From positions 1-64,000 of the forward strand of contig CAVSNH010000003.1 in the NCBI GenBank assembly GCA_963729275.1: DNA of 64,000 bases, written 5' to 3'. How positions within the stretch are numbered: the stretch's first letter is position 1; every line of letters starts with the position of its first letter. The position numbers and the translations under genes are program-made. Under the pieces are notes generated by a model, which searched no databases, was not told where the DNA came from, and saw nothing but the letters and a program-made list of their open reading frames with translations. This document shows, one piece after another, positions 50,949-59,646 of this stretch. The stretch is from CAVSNH01 sp963729275. GTDB lineage: Bacteria; Actinomycetota; Acidimicrobiia; Acidimicrobiales; RAAP-2.

Positions 50949-51746
50949 TCAGCCGGCCAGCGGGCGTCTCCGTCGGTGGCGAGGCCGACGCGTGGGGCGC
51001 GAGCGGGTGGCCTGCCATTCGAACACAAAGGCGATGGCCAACCCGGCGCCCAGCACGCTCAGGAGGACGAGGGCGTCGGTGTCGTCGAGCGGCCAAACCC
51101 GTACGACCATCTTGCCCACGATGAGCGATTTGGGGATGGGGCCGAAGTAGCGGCTGTCCTCCGAGTCGGTCCGGTTGTCCCCCATCACGAAGTACTCACC
51201 CGGAGGCACCCGATAGGGGTGTTGCAGGCTGAAGGCCTCCGGCACCGGGCTCGGATAGGTCGGCGGCGGCGGGTTGGGCAGCCACGGCTCGGCCAGTGGT
51301 CGCCCGTCGATGTCGACACGACCGTCCGACACGGAGATGACGTCGCCCGGGAGGCCGATGACCCGTTTCACGAGGTCGGCGTAGTCGGCCTGCTCGAGGG
51401 GAGGCTTGGCGAATACGACGATGTCACCCCGTTGGACAGAGCCGAAGTCGTAGCTCAGCTTGTCGACGACGATGCGATCACCGATCTGAAGGGTGGGCAG
51501 CATCGATCCCGAAGGGATGAAGAACATCTGGGCCACGAACGTGCGCACCACGACGGCCAGGGTGAGCGCGATCACGGCGACGGCCGCCCATTCGGCCAGC
51601 CATCGCCAGTTCCGGGTCACCGGTCGGACCACGCCCCTCTGTCCCAGGGCCTCGTCGAGCGACGGGACCGGGACGGGTACCGGAAGGCTCGGTACCGGGA
51701 TGGGGGCGCGAACCTCGAAGGAGGTGGACGCTAGGTCGGAGCTCAC
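50949..51746 (-). CDS. lepB: signal peptidase I (first of two paralogs)
   Basis: 265 residues. Helix WLAEWAAVAVIALTLAVVVR, then FFIPSGSMLPTLQIGDRIVV with the nucleophile Ser (PSGSM), DLVKRVIGLPGD with the general-base Lys, and GEYFVMGDNRTDSEDSRYFG, the family's box E. A second hydrophobic helix near the C-terminus (VLLSVLGAGLAIAFVFEW) is absent from its neighbour. GTG 51746 is preceded by TAGCCT with 9 nt between. It removes signal peptides of exported proteins. The gene stands between the Tat genes and pafA, where many actinobacteria have pafB and pafC. Confidence 0.94.
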   Translation of the reverse strand: MSSDLASTSFEVRAPIPVPSLPVPVPVPSLDEALGQRGVVRPVTRNWRWLAEWAAVAVIALTLAVVVRTFVAQMFFIPSGSMLPTLQIGDRIVVDKLSYDFGSVQRGDIVVFAKPPLEQADYADLVKRVIGLPGDVISVSDGRVDIDGRPLAEPWLPNPPPPTYPSPVPEAFSLQHPYRVPPGEYFVMGDNRTDSEDSRYFGPIPKSLIVGKMVVRVWPLDDTDALVLLSVLGAGLAIAFVFEWQATRSRPTRRPRHRRRRPLAG

Positions 51747-51798
51747 CAGGGGTCGAGGCTAGCCGACGGTACTTTCTATCTGACTGCGCGGTGTGCGC

Positions 51799-52464
51799 TC
51801 AAAGGCCCTTGATCTGGTTCAACGGCCAGGCAACGGCCACCGCCCTCCCGACGATGAGCGACTTGGAGATGGGACCGAAGAACCGGCTGTCCTCAGAGTT
51901 CTCACGGTTGTCACCCATCACGTAGTACTCGCCGGCCGGGATCTTCACCGGGCCGGGCATGTTGAACTGCTCGTGAGGGTCACCCGGCAGGGGGCCCGTG
52001 TACGACTGGGGCCCGGGCGGCAGCCAGGGCTCGTACAGGCGCTTGCCGTTGATGTACACATGGCCATTGCGAGCGGAGATGGTCTCCCCTGGCAGGCCGA
52101 TGACCCGTTTGACCAGGTCGGCGTATTCCTGGTCCTCGAGAGGGGGTCGAGCGAAGACGACGATGTCGCCCCGGTGAACGGAGCCGAAGCGATAGCTCAG
52201 CTTGTCGACGATGATGCGGTCTCCGACCTGGAGCGTCGGCGACATGGACAGCGACGGGATCGAGTACGACTGCACCACGAAGGTGCGCAGCACCACCGTG
52301 CAGACGAGGACGATGGCCAGGATGACCAGCCACTCGATCAGCGCCCGCTGACGTCGTTTCCGGCGGTCGGACGCCTCATCCGTCCCATCGATGGGCCCGG
52401 AGCCGCCCTCGTTCCCACCGCCGTCGGTGGGCGGCACGTCACGCGCGCCGGTCGACACGGTCAC
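51799..52464 (-). CDS. lepB: signal peptidase I (second of two paralogs)
   Basis: 221 residues, clearly paralogous to the 50949 gene: RALIEWLVILAIVLVCTVVL helix, YSIPSLSMSPTLQVGDRIIV with Ser (PSLSM), DLVKRVIGLPGE with Lys and GEYYVMGDNRENSEDSRFFG. It lacks the second C-terminal helix of the paralog. The variable residue around the nucleophile (S-L-S-M against S-G-S-M) may give different substrate preference. GTG 52464 is the chosen start; no strong ribosome site. The two genes are a tandem duplication, 53 nt apart. Confidence 0.94.
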   Translation of the reverse strand: MTVSTGARDVPPTDGGGNEGGSGPIDGTDEASDRRKRRQRALIEWLVILAIVLVCTVVLRTFVVQSYSIPSLSMSPTLQVGDRIIVDKLSYRFGSVHRGDIVVFARPPLEDQEYADLVKRVIGLPGETISARNGHVYINGKRLYEPWLPPGPQSYTGPLPGDPHEQFNMPGPVKIPAGEYYVMGDNRENSEDSRFFGPISKSLIVGRAVAVAWPLNQIKGL

Positions 52465-52543
52465 TGGACAAGGGGGTCGGCGAACACGACCACCGGACGC
52501 TAGTCCACCGCCCGGCAGCCCTGGCCGCGGCTCAGGACGGCAC

Positions 52544-53902
52544 TCAGAGGCCGGCGATCAGTTTCTCGACGCGTTCGTCCTTGGAGCGGAAGGGATCCTT
52601 GAGCAGCACGGTCCGCTGCGCCTGGTCGTTGAGCTTGAGATGCACCCAGTCCACGGTGAAGTCACGCCGGCGCTCCTTGGCCTTCTTCACGAATTCGCCT
52701 CGCAGGCGGGCACGGGTCGTCTGAGGCGGCGTGGACATGGCTTCGGCGATGTCTTCGTCCTTGCACACCCGGTCGAGCTGGTCGTGGCGCTGGAGCCGGT
52801 AGTAGAGGCCCCGATTTCGGTCGACGTCGTGATACTGGAGGTCGAGGAGCGACACGGCCGGGCTGTGCAGTGAGTGGCGGTGCCGGGCGCGGTAGGCCTC
52901 GATGAGCCGGTACTTGGCCACCCAGTCGCACTCGCGGTGCAATGACAGCGGATCGGCCTCGAGGCCCTTCAGGCAGTGCTGCCACATGTCGAGAGCGGTG
53001 TCCTCCTGTGGGGAGAGGCCCTGGCGGTCGCGGTAGCGAATGGCTCGCTGGAGGTACTCGCCTTGGATGTCGAGCGCGCTCATCTCCCGCCCATTGGCCA
53101 GACGCACCGGCCGGCGGCACGTGATGTCGTGGCTGATCTCGCGGATGGCGCGGATCGGGTTCTCGAGAGTCAGGTCGCGCATCACCGTGGACGGGTCCTC
53201 GAGCATGCGCAGGACGATGCTCGTCGCCCCCACCTTGAGGAAGGTGGCGTACTCACTCATGTTCGAGTCCCCCACGATGACGTGCAGCCGGCGGTACTTC
53301 TCGGCGTCGGCGTGGGGCTCGTCGCGAGTATTGATGATGGGCCGACTGCGGGTGGTGGCCGACGACACGCCCTCCCAGATGTGCTCGGCCCGCTGGCTGA
53401 GGCAGAAAACGGCCCCCCTGGCCGTCTGGAGGACCTTGCCGGCTCCGGCATAGGCCTGGCGGGTCACCAAGAAGGGGATGAGCACTTCGGTGTAGTGGGC
53501 GAAGTCGTCCCGCCGGCTGGTCAGGTAGTTCTCGTGGCACCCGTAGGAGTTGCCGGCCGAGTCGGTGTTGTTCTTGAACAGGTAGATGTCCCCGCGGATG
53601 CCCTCCTCCCGCAACCGGGCCTCGGCCCCTTCGACCAGCGAGGAGAGGATCCACTCCCCGGCCTTGTCGTGGGCGACGAGCTCGGCCACGTCGTCGCACT
53701 CGGGAGTGGCGTACTCGGGGTGGCTGCCGACGTCGAGGTAGAGGCGGGCCCCGTTCTCGAGGAACACGTTGGACGAACGCCCCCAGCTGACCACGCGCCG
53801 GAACAGGTAGCGGGCCACCTCGTCGGGACTGAGCCGGCGCTGACCGCGGAGCGTGCAGGTGACGCCGTACTCGTTCTCCAGGCCGTAGATCCGGCGCTCC
53901 AT
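52544..53902 (-). CDS. pafA: Pup-protein ligase PafA
   Basis: 452 residues, the length of mycobacterial PafA as I recall it. MERRIYGLENEYGVTC holds the catalytic Glu region; YLDVGSHPEYATPECDDVAE, FKNNTDSAGNSYGCHENYL, RPIINTRDEPHADAEKYRRL and HVIVGDSNMSEYATFLKVG are carboxylate-amine-ligase motifs shared with Dop. It uses ATP to join the C-terminal Glu of Pup to lysines of target proteins. Start 53902 (not the in-frame GTG 53911) because TACCGT lies exactly 7 nt upstream and family members begin this way. Last gene of the proteasome cluster. Confidence 0.96.
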   Translation of the reverse strand: MERRIYGLENEYGVTCTLRGQRRLSPDEVARYLFRRVVSWGRSSNVFLENGARLYLDVGSHPEYATPECDDVAELVAHDKAGEWILSSLVEGAEARLREEGIRGDIYLFKNNTDSAGNSYGCHENYLTSRRDDFAHYTEVLIPFLVTRQAYAGAGKVLQTARGAVFCLSQRAEHIWEGVSSATTRSRPIINTRDEPHADAEKYRRLHVIVGDSNMSEYATFLKVGATSIVLRMLEDPSTVMRDLTLENPIRAIREISHDITCRRPVRLANGREMSALDIQGEYLQRAIRYRDRQGLSPQEDTALDMWQHCLKGLEADPLSLHRECDWVAKYRLIEAYRARHRHSLHSPAVSLLDLQYHDVDRNRGLYYRLQRHDQLDRVCKDEDIAEAMSTPPQTTRARLRGEFVKKAKERRRDFTVDWVHLKLNDQAQRTVLLKDPFRSKDERVEKLIAGL

Positions 53903-53909
53903 CACCCTC

Positions 53910-53915
53910 ACGGTA
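53910..53915 (-). promoter_or_regulatory. leaderless -10 box (TACCGT) of pafA
   Basis: TACCGT on the minus strand ends 7 nt before ATG 53902. It gives pafA its own promoter apart from the upstream prcBA transcript. Confidence 0.5.
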
Positions 53916-53968
53916 CCGTGGCGCCCCTGCCTGCCCGCGTACCGACCCTCTGTCGGCCCGCCGACGCC

Positions 53969-54646
53969 TCAGGCCAGCAGGTCAGCGAGCTCGCCGTCCA
54001 CCAATCGGCGAAAGGCGCGCCGGCCGTTGCCCTCGGCGAGGACGGCGACCTCGAGCTCGGCGGGCCCGAGCGTCCGCTCGGGCCCGGCCAGGGCCGATGT
54101 GGCGGCGGACAGCGCATCCGACAGCGTCCAGTCCCCGCTCCACTGCTCCTCGAGCCGGGCGGCGATGGCCTCCGTCTCGCCGCCGAGGACGGCGTAACGG
54201 TCCTCGTCGGTGATGGTCCCCTCATAGGCGATGTGGTACAGCTGGGCCGGTCGCCGTTCGGTGCCGAGCTCGGCCACCAGCAGCTCGACTTCGAGCGGCT
54301 TCATCTCGTGGGTGAACACCTGGCCGAGGTACTGGGCGTAGAGGTTGGCCAGCGAGCGGGCCTCGACGTCCTCGCGGCTGTAGGCGTAGCCCTTGGTGTC
54401 GGCATGGCGGATGCCCGACACCCGCAGCTGGTCGAATTCGTTGTACTTGCCGACGCCGGCGAAGGCGATCCGGTCGTAGATCTCGCTGATCTTGTGCAGC
54501 GACCGTTGTGGGTTGTCGGCCACGATGGCGATGCCCTGGTCGTAGGTGGTGGCCACGAGTGACCGGCCCCGGGCGATGCCCTTTTGGGCATACTCGGCCC
54601 GGTCCTTCATGACCTGCTCGGGGGCGACGTAGTACGGCATGGTCAT
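53969..54646 (-). CDS. prcA: 20S proteasome alpha subunit
   Basis: 225 residues. MTMPYYVAPEQVMKDRAEYA, then KGIARGRSLVATTYDQGIAI, is the actinobacterial alpha N-terminus, including the gating residues. It assembles into the outer rings and binds the C-terminus of the Mpa ATPase. ATG 54646 is chosen with GGGAGG about 9 nt upstream. It starts 43 nt after prcB. No active-site Thr, as expected for an alpha subunit. Confidence 0.95.
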   Translation of the reverse strand: MTMPYYVAPEQVMKDRAEYAQKGIARGRSLVATTYDQGIAIVADNPQRSLHKISEIYDRIAFAGVGKYNEFDQLRVSGIRHADTKGYAYSREDVEARSLANLYAQYLGQVFTHEMKPLEVELLVAELGTERRPAQLYHIAYEGTITDEDRYAVLGGETEAIAARLEEQWSGDWTLSDALSAATSALAGPERTLGPAELEVAVLAEGNGRRAFRRLVDGELADLLA

Positions 54647-54689
54647 GACTGGCCGCCTCCCGTCGCGTCCCTGGCCCGGTTCACGCCGC

Positions 54690-55529
54690 TCACGGCTCCC
54701 GGCCTTCGGCTCGCCGGCGCTCGATGAGGGCCGCGAACCGAGCCGCCACCTCATCTTCGGGCACCTGGGAGAATCCCTCTTCCGTCACAGTGGCCACGAG
54801 CGGGTAGATGCCGCGGACAAGGTCAGGGCCGCCGGTCGCCGAATCCTCGTCGGCCGCCTCGTAGAGGGCTTCGATGGCCAGCTCCACGGCTTCGTCGCGG
54901 GCCAGGCCACGGCGGTAGCCGAGCTTGATGGTGGTGCGGGCATCCCGCCCACCCGAGCCGGTGGCGTTGTACTCGCTCTCTTCGTAATGACCGCCGGTCA
55001 CGTCGTAGGTGAAGATGCGACCCGTTCCGCGGGTGGTGTCGTAGCCGGCGAACAGGGGCACCACGGCGAGGCCCTGCATGGCCATGGGCAGGTGCTCACG
55101 GACCATCTGGCTCAGCTGGTTGGCCTTGCCCTCCAGGCTGAGCACGACGCCCTCGACCTTCTCGTAATGCTCGAGCTGGGTCTGGAACAACCGCACCATC
55201 TCGACCGCCGGACCGGCGGCGCCAGCGATGGCCACGGCCGAGTAGCGGTCAGCGGGGAACACCTTGTCCATGGCCCGGTGGGCGATGGCGTGCCCCTCGG
55301 TGGCCCGACGGTCGCCGGCCATGACCACACCGTCGCCGAACCGCAGGGCGGCGACCGTCGTTCCGTGGCGGTAAGGCAGGACACCGGGGGCGGTGTCGGC
55401 CGCGGCGGGGGTGGCGCCGGAAGCAGGGGAACGCGTGGTGAACGGCGTCGTGGTGCCGAGCCGGCGGATGAGGGAGGCGAAGTCGGGGCCGGGGTCGTCG
55501 GACACCGGGAACAGCGGCAATGGCGTCAC
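54690..55529 (-). CDS. prcB: 20S proteasome beta subunit
   Basis: 279 residues, with a 56-residue propeptide ending in YRHG and mature N-terminal Thr57 (TTVAALRFGDGVVMAGDRRA), the catalytic residue after autocleavage. Lys of the active site lies in the KVFPADRYSAVAIAGAAGPA block, and SGSGGRDAR-type residues follow (NATGSGGRDA). Function: degradation of pupylated proteins. GTG 55529 overlaps the pup stop (GTGA), tying its translation to pup. Confidence 0.96.
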   Translation of the reverse strand: MTPLPLFPVSDDPGPDFASLIRRLGTTTPFTTRSPASGATPAAADTAPGVLPYRHGTTVAALRFGDGVVMAGDRRATEGHAIAHRAMDKVFPADRYSAVAIAGAAGPAVEMVRLFQTQLEHYEKVEGVVLSLEGKANQLSQMVREHLPMAMQGLAVVPLFAGYDTTRGTGRIFTYDVTGGHYEESEYNATGSGGRDARTTIKLGYRRGLARDEAVELAIEALYEAADEDSATGGPDLVRGIYPLVATVTEEGFSQVPEDEVAARFAALIERRRAEGREP

Positions 55530-55720
55530 TCGCCGCCCTTCTGGACGTAATTGCGCACGAACTCCTCGGCGTTGTCCTCGAGCACCTCGTCGATCTCGTC
55601 CAGCAGGTCGTCCAACTCGGCCTTCAACTTCTCCCCGGTGGCGGAGGTCTGTGGGACGTCCTCGACCACCTCGTCGGTCCGCTCCGGCGCTGCCTTCTTC
55701 TTCTGCTCCCGCTCTGCCAT
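55526..55720 (-). CDS. pup: prokaryotic ubiquitin-like protein Pup
   Basis: 64 residues, the usual length. Charged, unstructured start MAEREQKKKAAPERTDEVVE, central helix (EKLKAELDDLLDEIDEVLED) that binds the Mpa coiled coil, and the end VRNYVQKGGE. The C-terminal residue is already Glu, so no deamidation by Dop is required before PafA can use it; mycobacterial Pup ends in Gln instead. GAGGAG lies 7 nt before ATG 55720. It is the first gene of the coupled pup-prcB-prcA unit. Confidence 0.96.
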   Translation of the reverse strand: MAEREQKKKAAPERTDEVVEDVPQTSATGEKLKAELDDLLDEIDEVLEDNAEEFVRNYVQKGGE

Positions 55721-55730
55721 CCCTGCTCCT

Positions 55731-57224
55731 CTAGCTGCTCAGTCGGTCCAACAGCTCGGACGGCGTCGAACACGCCTCCACTAATTCTTCGACATATTCA
55801 GCTGTGCCCTTCAGTGGGTCCATCATAGGGACGCGCCGTAACGGGTCCGATCCCAGGTCAAATACCAAAGAATCCCAGTTGGCGGTCACCACCGCCCCCG
55901 GCCAGCGCTTGAGACATTGACCCCGGAACCAGGCCCGCGTCCGCCGTGGCGGGTCGGTGACGGCCGCCTCCACCGAGGCCGGGTCGATCAGCCGTTCGGT
56001 GTCCAGCCGGGCGAACAGCGACCGAGACGGCCGCAGGTCGTGGTACTGGAGGTCGAGGGCAGCCATGCGGTGATCGCTCCACGCGCAACCGTGACGGTCG
56101 CGGTAGGCCTCGAGCAGTTTGAGCTTGGCGACCCAGTCGAGCTGGCGTGCGAGGGACATGGGGTCGGTCTCGAGGCCGCAGAGCACGGCCTCCCAGCGAC
56201 GGAGCACCTCCTCGCCCACCTCTGAGCCACCGATGCAGTCGAGGCCCTCCTCGTCGGCGTACTTGCGGGCCACCGAGAAGAGCTCCCACTGGATGGCGAG
56301 CGCCGTAGCCGTGGATCCGTCGGCCATGCGCAACCCATGGGTGAAGGTCCGGTCGCGAGCCACCTGGTGCATGGCGTCGACCGGGTCGGCCAACGTGAGG
56401 CTTCGGCCGGGCGACACGTCGTCCTCGATCATGGACAAGACCAAGGCCGTCGTCCCCACCTTGAGGAAGGTGGCCACCTCGGCCAGGTTGGCGTCGCCCA
56501 CTATCACGTGCAGCCGGCGGTAACGATGGGGATCGGCATGCGGCTCGTCGCGGGTGTTCACGATGGGACGCTTGAGGGTGGTCTCGAGCCCCACCTGCTC
56601 CTCGAAGAACTCGGCCCGCTGGGAGAGCTGAAAGTCCACGTCCTCGCCGTCGTGGGTGGGTGTCTCGCTGCCCACCTTGCCGGCCCCGGCGAAGATCTGA
56701 CGGGTCACGAAGTGTGGAGTGATCCCGCCTACCACCCGAGTGAAGGGCGTGGCCCGATCCATGAGGTAGTTCTCGTGGGTGCCATACGAGTTGCCCTTGC
56801 CGTCCGAATTGTTCTTGTAGATGACGAAGCGGCTGCCATCATGGGCAGCGCGGTCCGAGGCTTCCATCGAGCGAATGAGTATGACTTCGCCGGCGCGGTC
56901 GTAGCGGACGCACTCGAGAGCGTCGAAGCACTCGGGCGTCGAGAACTCGGGGTGGGCGTGGTCCACGTAGTAGCGGGCACCGTTGGTCAGGACGGTGTTG
57001 ACCAGATGCGTCTCCACCTGCGGTGGCATCGACCCTTCGCGGGCGAAGCCGCGAGCATCGTTGCCCGGAGCTTCGTCCTCGAAGTCCCAACCGGTCTGCT
57101 GCCGAGCCACGTGCTGGGCGTAGGCGTTGATCAGCACCGAGGACGCGGCGATGGGATTGGGGTCGCCACCGAGCACCTGGATGCCGTACTCGGTCTCGAT
57201 GCCGCAGACCTTGGGGATGGCCAT
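55731..57224 (-). CDS. dop: Dop, depupylase/deamidase of Pup
   Basis: 497 residues. MAIPKVCGIETEYGIQVLGG (catalytic Glu region), then the Dop-specific loop around ANPIAASS-type residues, DHAHPEFSTPECFDALECVR, YKNNSDGKGNSYGTHENYLM and RPIVNTRDEPHADPHRYRRL. Paralog of PafA; it removes Pup from targets and, where Pup ends in Gln, deamidates it. Because Pup here ends in Glu, only depupylation should be needed. TAGGGT lies exactly 7 nt before ATG 57224 (leaderless). Placed between pup and mpa as in other actinobacteria. Confidence 0.96.
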   Translation of the reverse strand: MAIPKVCGIETEYGIQVLGGDPNPIAASSVLINAYAQHVARQQTGWDFEDEAPGNDARGFAREGSMPPQVETHLVNTVLTNGARYYVDHAHPEFSTPECFDALECVRYDRAGEVILIRSMEASDRAAHDGSRFVIYKNNSDGKGNSYGTHENYLMDRATPFTRVVGGITPHFVTRQIFAGAGKVGSETPTHDGEDVDFQLSQRAEFFEEQVGLETTLKRPIVNTRDEPHADPHRYRRLHVIVGDANLAEVATFLKVGTTALVLSMIEDDVSPGRSLTLADPVDAMHQVARDRTFTHGLRMADGSTATALAIQWELFSVARKYADEEGLDCIGGSEVGEEVLRRWEAVLCGLETDPMSLARQLDWVAKLKLLEAYRDRHGCAWSDHRMAALDLQYHDLRPSRSLFARLDTERLIDPASVEAAVTDPPRRTRAWFRGQCLKRWPGAVVTANWDSLVFDLGSDPLRRVPMMDPLKGTAEYVEELVEACSTPSELLDRLSS

Positions 57225-57231
57225 GCGACCG

Positions 57232-57237
57232 ACCCTA
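57232..57237 (-). promoter_or_regulatory. leaderless -10 box (TAGGGT) of dop
   Basis: TAGGGT on the minus strand, 7 nt before ATG 57224, no ribosome site. Confidence 0.55.
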
Positions 57238-57262
57238 TCCGCCGCCAGCTACCGGCGATCGG

Positions 57263-59047
57263 TCAGAGATACTGGCCGGTGCCCACCCGTTCGATGGACC
57301 GACCGCCTTTGGTCTCGTCGTCGTCACTGATGAGCGTGCGGATGTAGACGATCCGCTCGCCCTTCTTGCCCGAGATCTTGGCCCAGTCGTCCGGGTTGGT
57401 GGTGTTCGGGAGGTCCTCGTTCTCCTTGTACTCCTGGCGGATGGACTCGATGAGGTCGTCGGTCCGGATGCCCCGGCCGGCCCCGGCGATGTTCCGCTTG
57501 ATGGCCAGCTTCTTGGCCCGGCGCACGATGTTCTCGATCATGGCCCCCGAGGCGAAGTCCCGGAAGTAGAGGGTCTCCTTGTCGCCGTTCTGGTAGGTGA
57601 CCTCGAGGAAGCGGTTGTCGTCGTCCTCGCGGTACATCTCGGCCACGGTGGCCTCGATCATGACTTGGGTGGCCTTGGCCGGGTCGCCCCCGCCCACTAT
57701 GCCGACCAGGTCTGCGTCGAGGGGTAGGTCGGGAGTGAGGTAGCGAGCGAAGATCTGAGCGGCCGCCGCCTCGTTGGGCCGTTCGATACGGATCTTCACG
57801 TCGAGGCGCCCGGGGCGGAGGATGGCCGGGTCGATGAGATCCTCCCGATTGGATGCACCGATCACGATGACGTCCTTGAGGCTCTCGACGCCGTCGATCT
57901 CGGCCAGCAGCTGCGGCACGATGGTCGACTCCATGTCCGAGCTGATCCCGGTGCCCCGGGTCCGGAAGAGAGAGTCCATCTCGTCGAAGAAGACGATGAC
58001 CGGCACCCCTTCTTCCGACTTCTCGCGCGCCCGCTGGAAGACGAGCCGGATCTGGCGTTCGGTCTCCCCGACGTACTTGTTGAGGAGCTCGGGGCCCTTG
58101 ATGTTGAGGAAGTAGCTACGGGCGTTGGTGTTGCCCGTGACCTCGGCCACCTTCTTGGCCAGTGAGTTGGCCACCGCCTTGGCGATGAGTGTCTTCCCGC
58201 AGCCCGGCGGGCCGTAGAGGAGGATTCCTTTGGGGGCCGGCAGCCGGTGCTCGGCGTAGAGGTCGCGGTAGAGATAGGGCAACTCGACGGCGTCGGTGAT
58301 GGCCTCGATCTGCTCGTCGAGCCCCCCGACGTCGGCATAGGTGACGTCGGGCACCTCCTCCAACACCAGCTCTTCGACCTCGGGCCGGGCCAGCTTCTCG
58401 ATCAGCAGCCCGGTCCGAGTCTCCATCAATAGGGTGTCCCCCGCCCGGAGCTTCACGTCCCCCATGGAGTCGGCCAGCTCTGCCACCCGCTCCTCGTCGG
58501 CGCGAGCGAAGACAATGGCCCGAGTCCCTCCGTCGAGCACCTCCTTCAGCACCACCACCTCACCGGATCCCTCCCCCTCGCGGGCGAGGATCACGCTGAG
58601 GGACTCGTTGAGGACGACCTCGTTGCCACGTTCGAGCTCGTCGAGGTCGATGTCGGGATGGAGCGACACTCGCATCTTGCGCCCGCCGGAGAACACGTCG
58701 ACGGTGCCGTCGTCGTTGGCACCGAGGTAGGTGCCGTAGGCGGCCGGCGGCTGCGTGAGCTTCTCGACCTCTTCGCGCAGGTTGGCCACATGTTCCTTGG
58801 CCGTCTGCAGAGTGAAGGTGAGCTTCTCGTTCTGGGAGACGGCCTGAGCCAGCTGGCCTTTGGTCTCGAGGAGCTTTTCCTCGAGGGCCTGGACCCGGCG
58901 CGGGCTCTCCTGCAGGCGACGACGGAGGAGGGTTACCTCCTCCTCAGCGGCCGCGACCCGCAGCAGCAGGGCCTCGACGTCGTCCTCGTCGCCGGACCCT
59001 GTTCCCCGGCGGCCGCCTCCCGTCTCGTCGAAGTCAACCGTGGTCAT
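57263..59047 (-). CDS. mpa: proteasome-associated ATPase Mpa/ARC
   Basis: 594 residues. N-terminal coiled coil (about 25-95, VEALLLRVAAAEEEVTLLRR onward) that recruits Pup, a double OB domain (about 100-245), then one AAA domain: LLYGPPGCGKTLIAKAVANS (Walker A), VIVFFDEMDSLFRTRG (Walker B), SNREDLIDPAILRPGRLDVK (sensor and Arg fingers). It ends in GQYL, the tail that docks into the proteasome alpha ring. Start ATG 59047; GTG 59050 directly upstream is an alternative. It unfolds pupylated substrates. The TrmI gene lies about 600 nt upstream with a ferredoxin gene between. Confidence 0.96.
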   Translation of the reverse strand: MTTVDFDETGGGRRGTGSGDEDDVEALLLRVAAAEEEVTLLRRRLQESPRRVQALEEKLLETKGQLAQAVSQNEKLTFTLQTAKEHVANLREEVEKLTQPPAAYGTYLGANDDGTVDVFSGGRKMRVSLHPDIDLDELERGNEVVLNESLSVILAREGEGSGEVVVLKEVLDGGTRAIVFARADEERVAELADSMGDVKLRAGDTLLMETRTGLLIEKLARPEVEELVLEEVPDVTYADVGGLDEQIEAITDAVELPYLYRDLYAEHRLPAPKGILLYGPPGCGKTLIAKAVANSLAKKVAEVTGNTNARSYFLNIKGPELLNKYVGETERQIRLVFQRAREKSEEGVPVIVFFDEMDSLFRTRGTGISSDMESTIVPQLLAEIDGVESLKDVIVIGASNREDLIDPAILRPGRLDVKIRIERPNEAAAAQIFARYLTPDLPLDADLVGIVGGGDPAKATQVMIEATVAEMYREDDDNRFLEVTYQNGDKETLYFRDFASGAMIENIVRRAKKLAIKRNIAGAGRGIRTDDLIESIRQEYKENEDLPNTTNPDDWAKISGKKGERIVYIRTLISDDDETKGGRSIERVGTGQYL

Positions 59048-59343
59048 CACCTCACTTACGAGGGCCTGCGCCCTCTGCGGCCGACCCTACACCGGTACTC
59101 CGGGCGCACAACGACAATCGAACTTTCGATTTCCCCAGGCCGGAGCCGTTGCTTCCGAGCGATCGGCCAGCCCAACAGGGGTGCGATCGGCCAGCCTGCT
59201 GCTGGTTCCGGGTACCATTAGCACAAGGAGCCGGTCCGAGTGCCCGGCAGCGGGGCATTGTGCGCGGCGACGAACCTGAGCCGCCGCCACCCGCATCGGG
59301 CACACCGACGCCGAACGTTCGACACGTAGGAGAAAGCTCAGCG

Positions 59344-59580
59344 ATGAAGGTCTGGATCGACCAGGATCTGTGCACGGGTGACGGCTTGTGCGAGGAGATC
59401 GCGCCGGCTGTGTTCACCCTGCTCGACGACGGTCTGGCCTACGTCAAAGAGGCCGACGACGTGAAGAACGAGCCGGGAGGCTCGGCCGGGATGGCCGCGG
59501 TGCCATCCGAGCTGGAGGAGGCCGTCGTCGAAGCGTCCGAGGAATGCCCGGGCGAGTGCATCTTCATCGAGCAGAGCTAG
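59344..59580 (+). CDS. small ferredoxin, [3Fe-4S]/[4Fe-4S] type
   Basis: 78 residues. MKVWIDQDLCTGDGLC has Cys10 and Cys16 with Asp where the middle Cys of a CxxCxxC would be, and SEECPGECIFIEQ brings CP plus one more Cys. This is the pattern of single-cluster [3Fe-4S] ferredoxins that serve cytochromes P450 and other oxidoreductases. It lies alone on the plus strand between mpa and trmI, both minus strand. GAGAAA about 11 nt upstream is a weak ribosome site. No P450 is nearby, so the partner is unknown. Confidence 0.9.
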   Translation: MKVWIDQDLCTGDGLCEEIAPAVFTLLDDGLAYVKEADDVKNEPGGSAGMAAVPSELEEAVVEASEECPGECIFIEQS

Positions 59581-59646
59581 ATACCCGCACGGCATCCTGA
59601 GCGGCGGCGGGTCGGGGCGCTTTCGTCGGCCGATCTGAGCCGAGCC

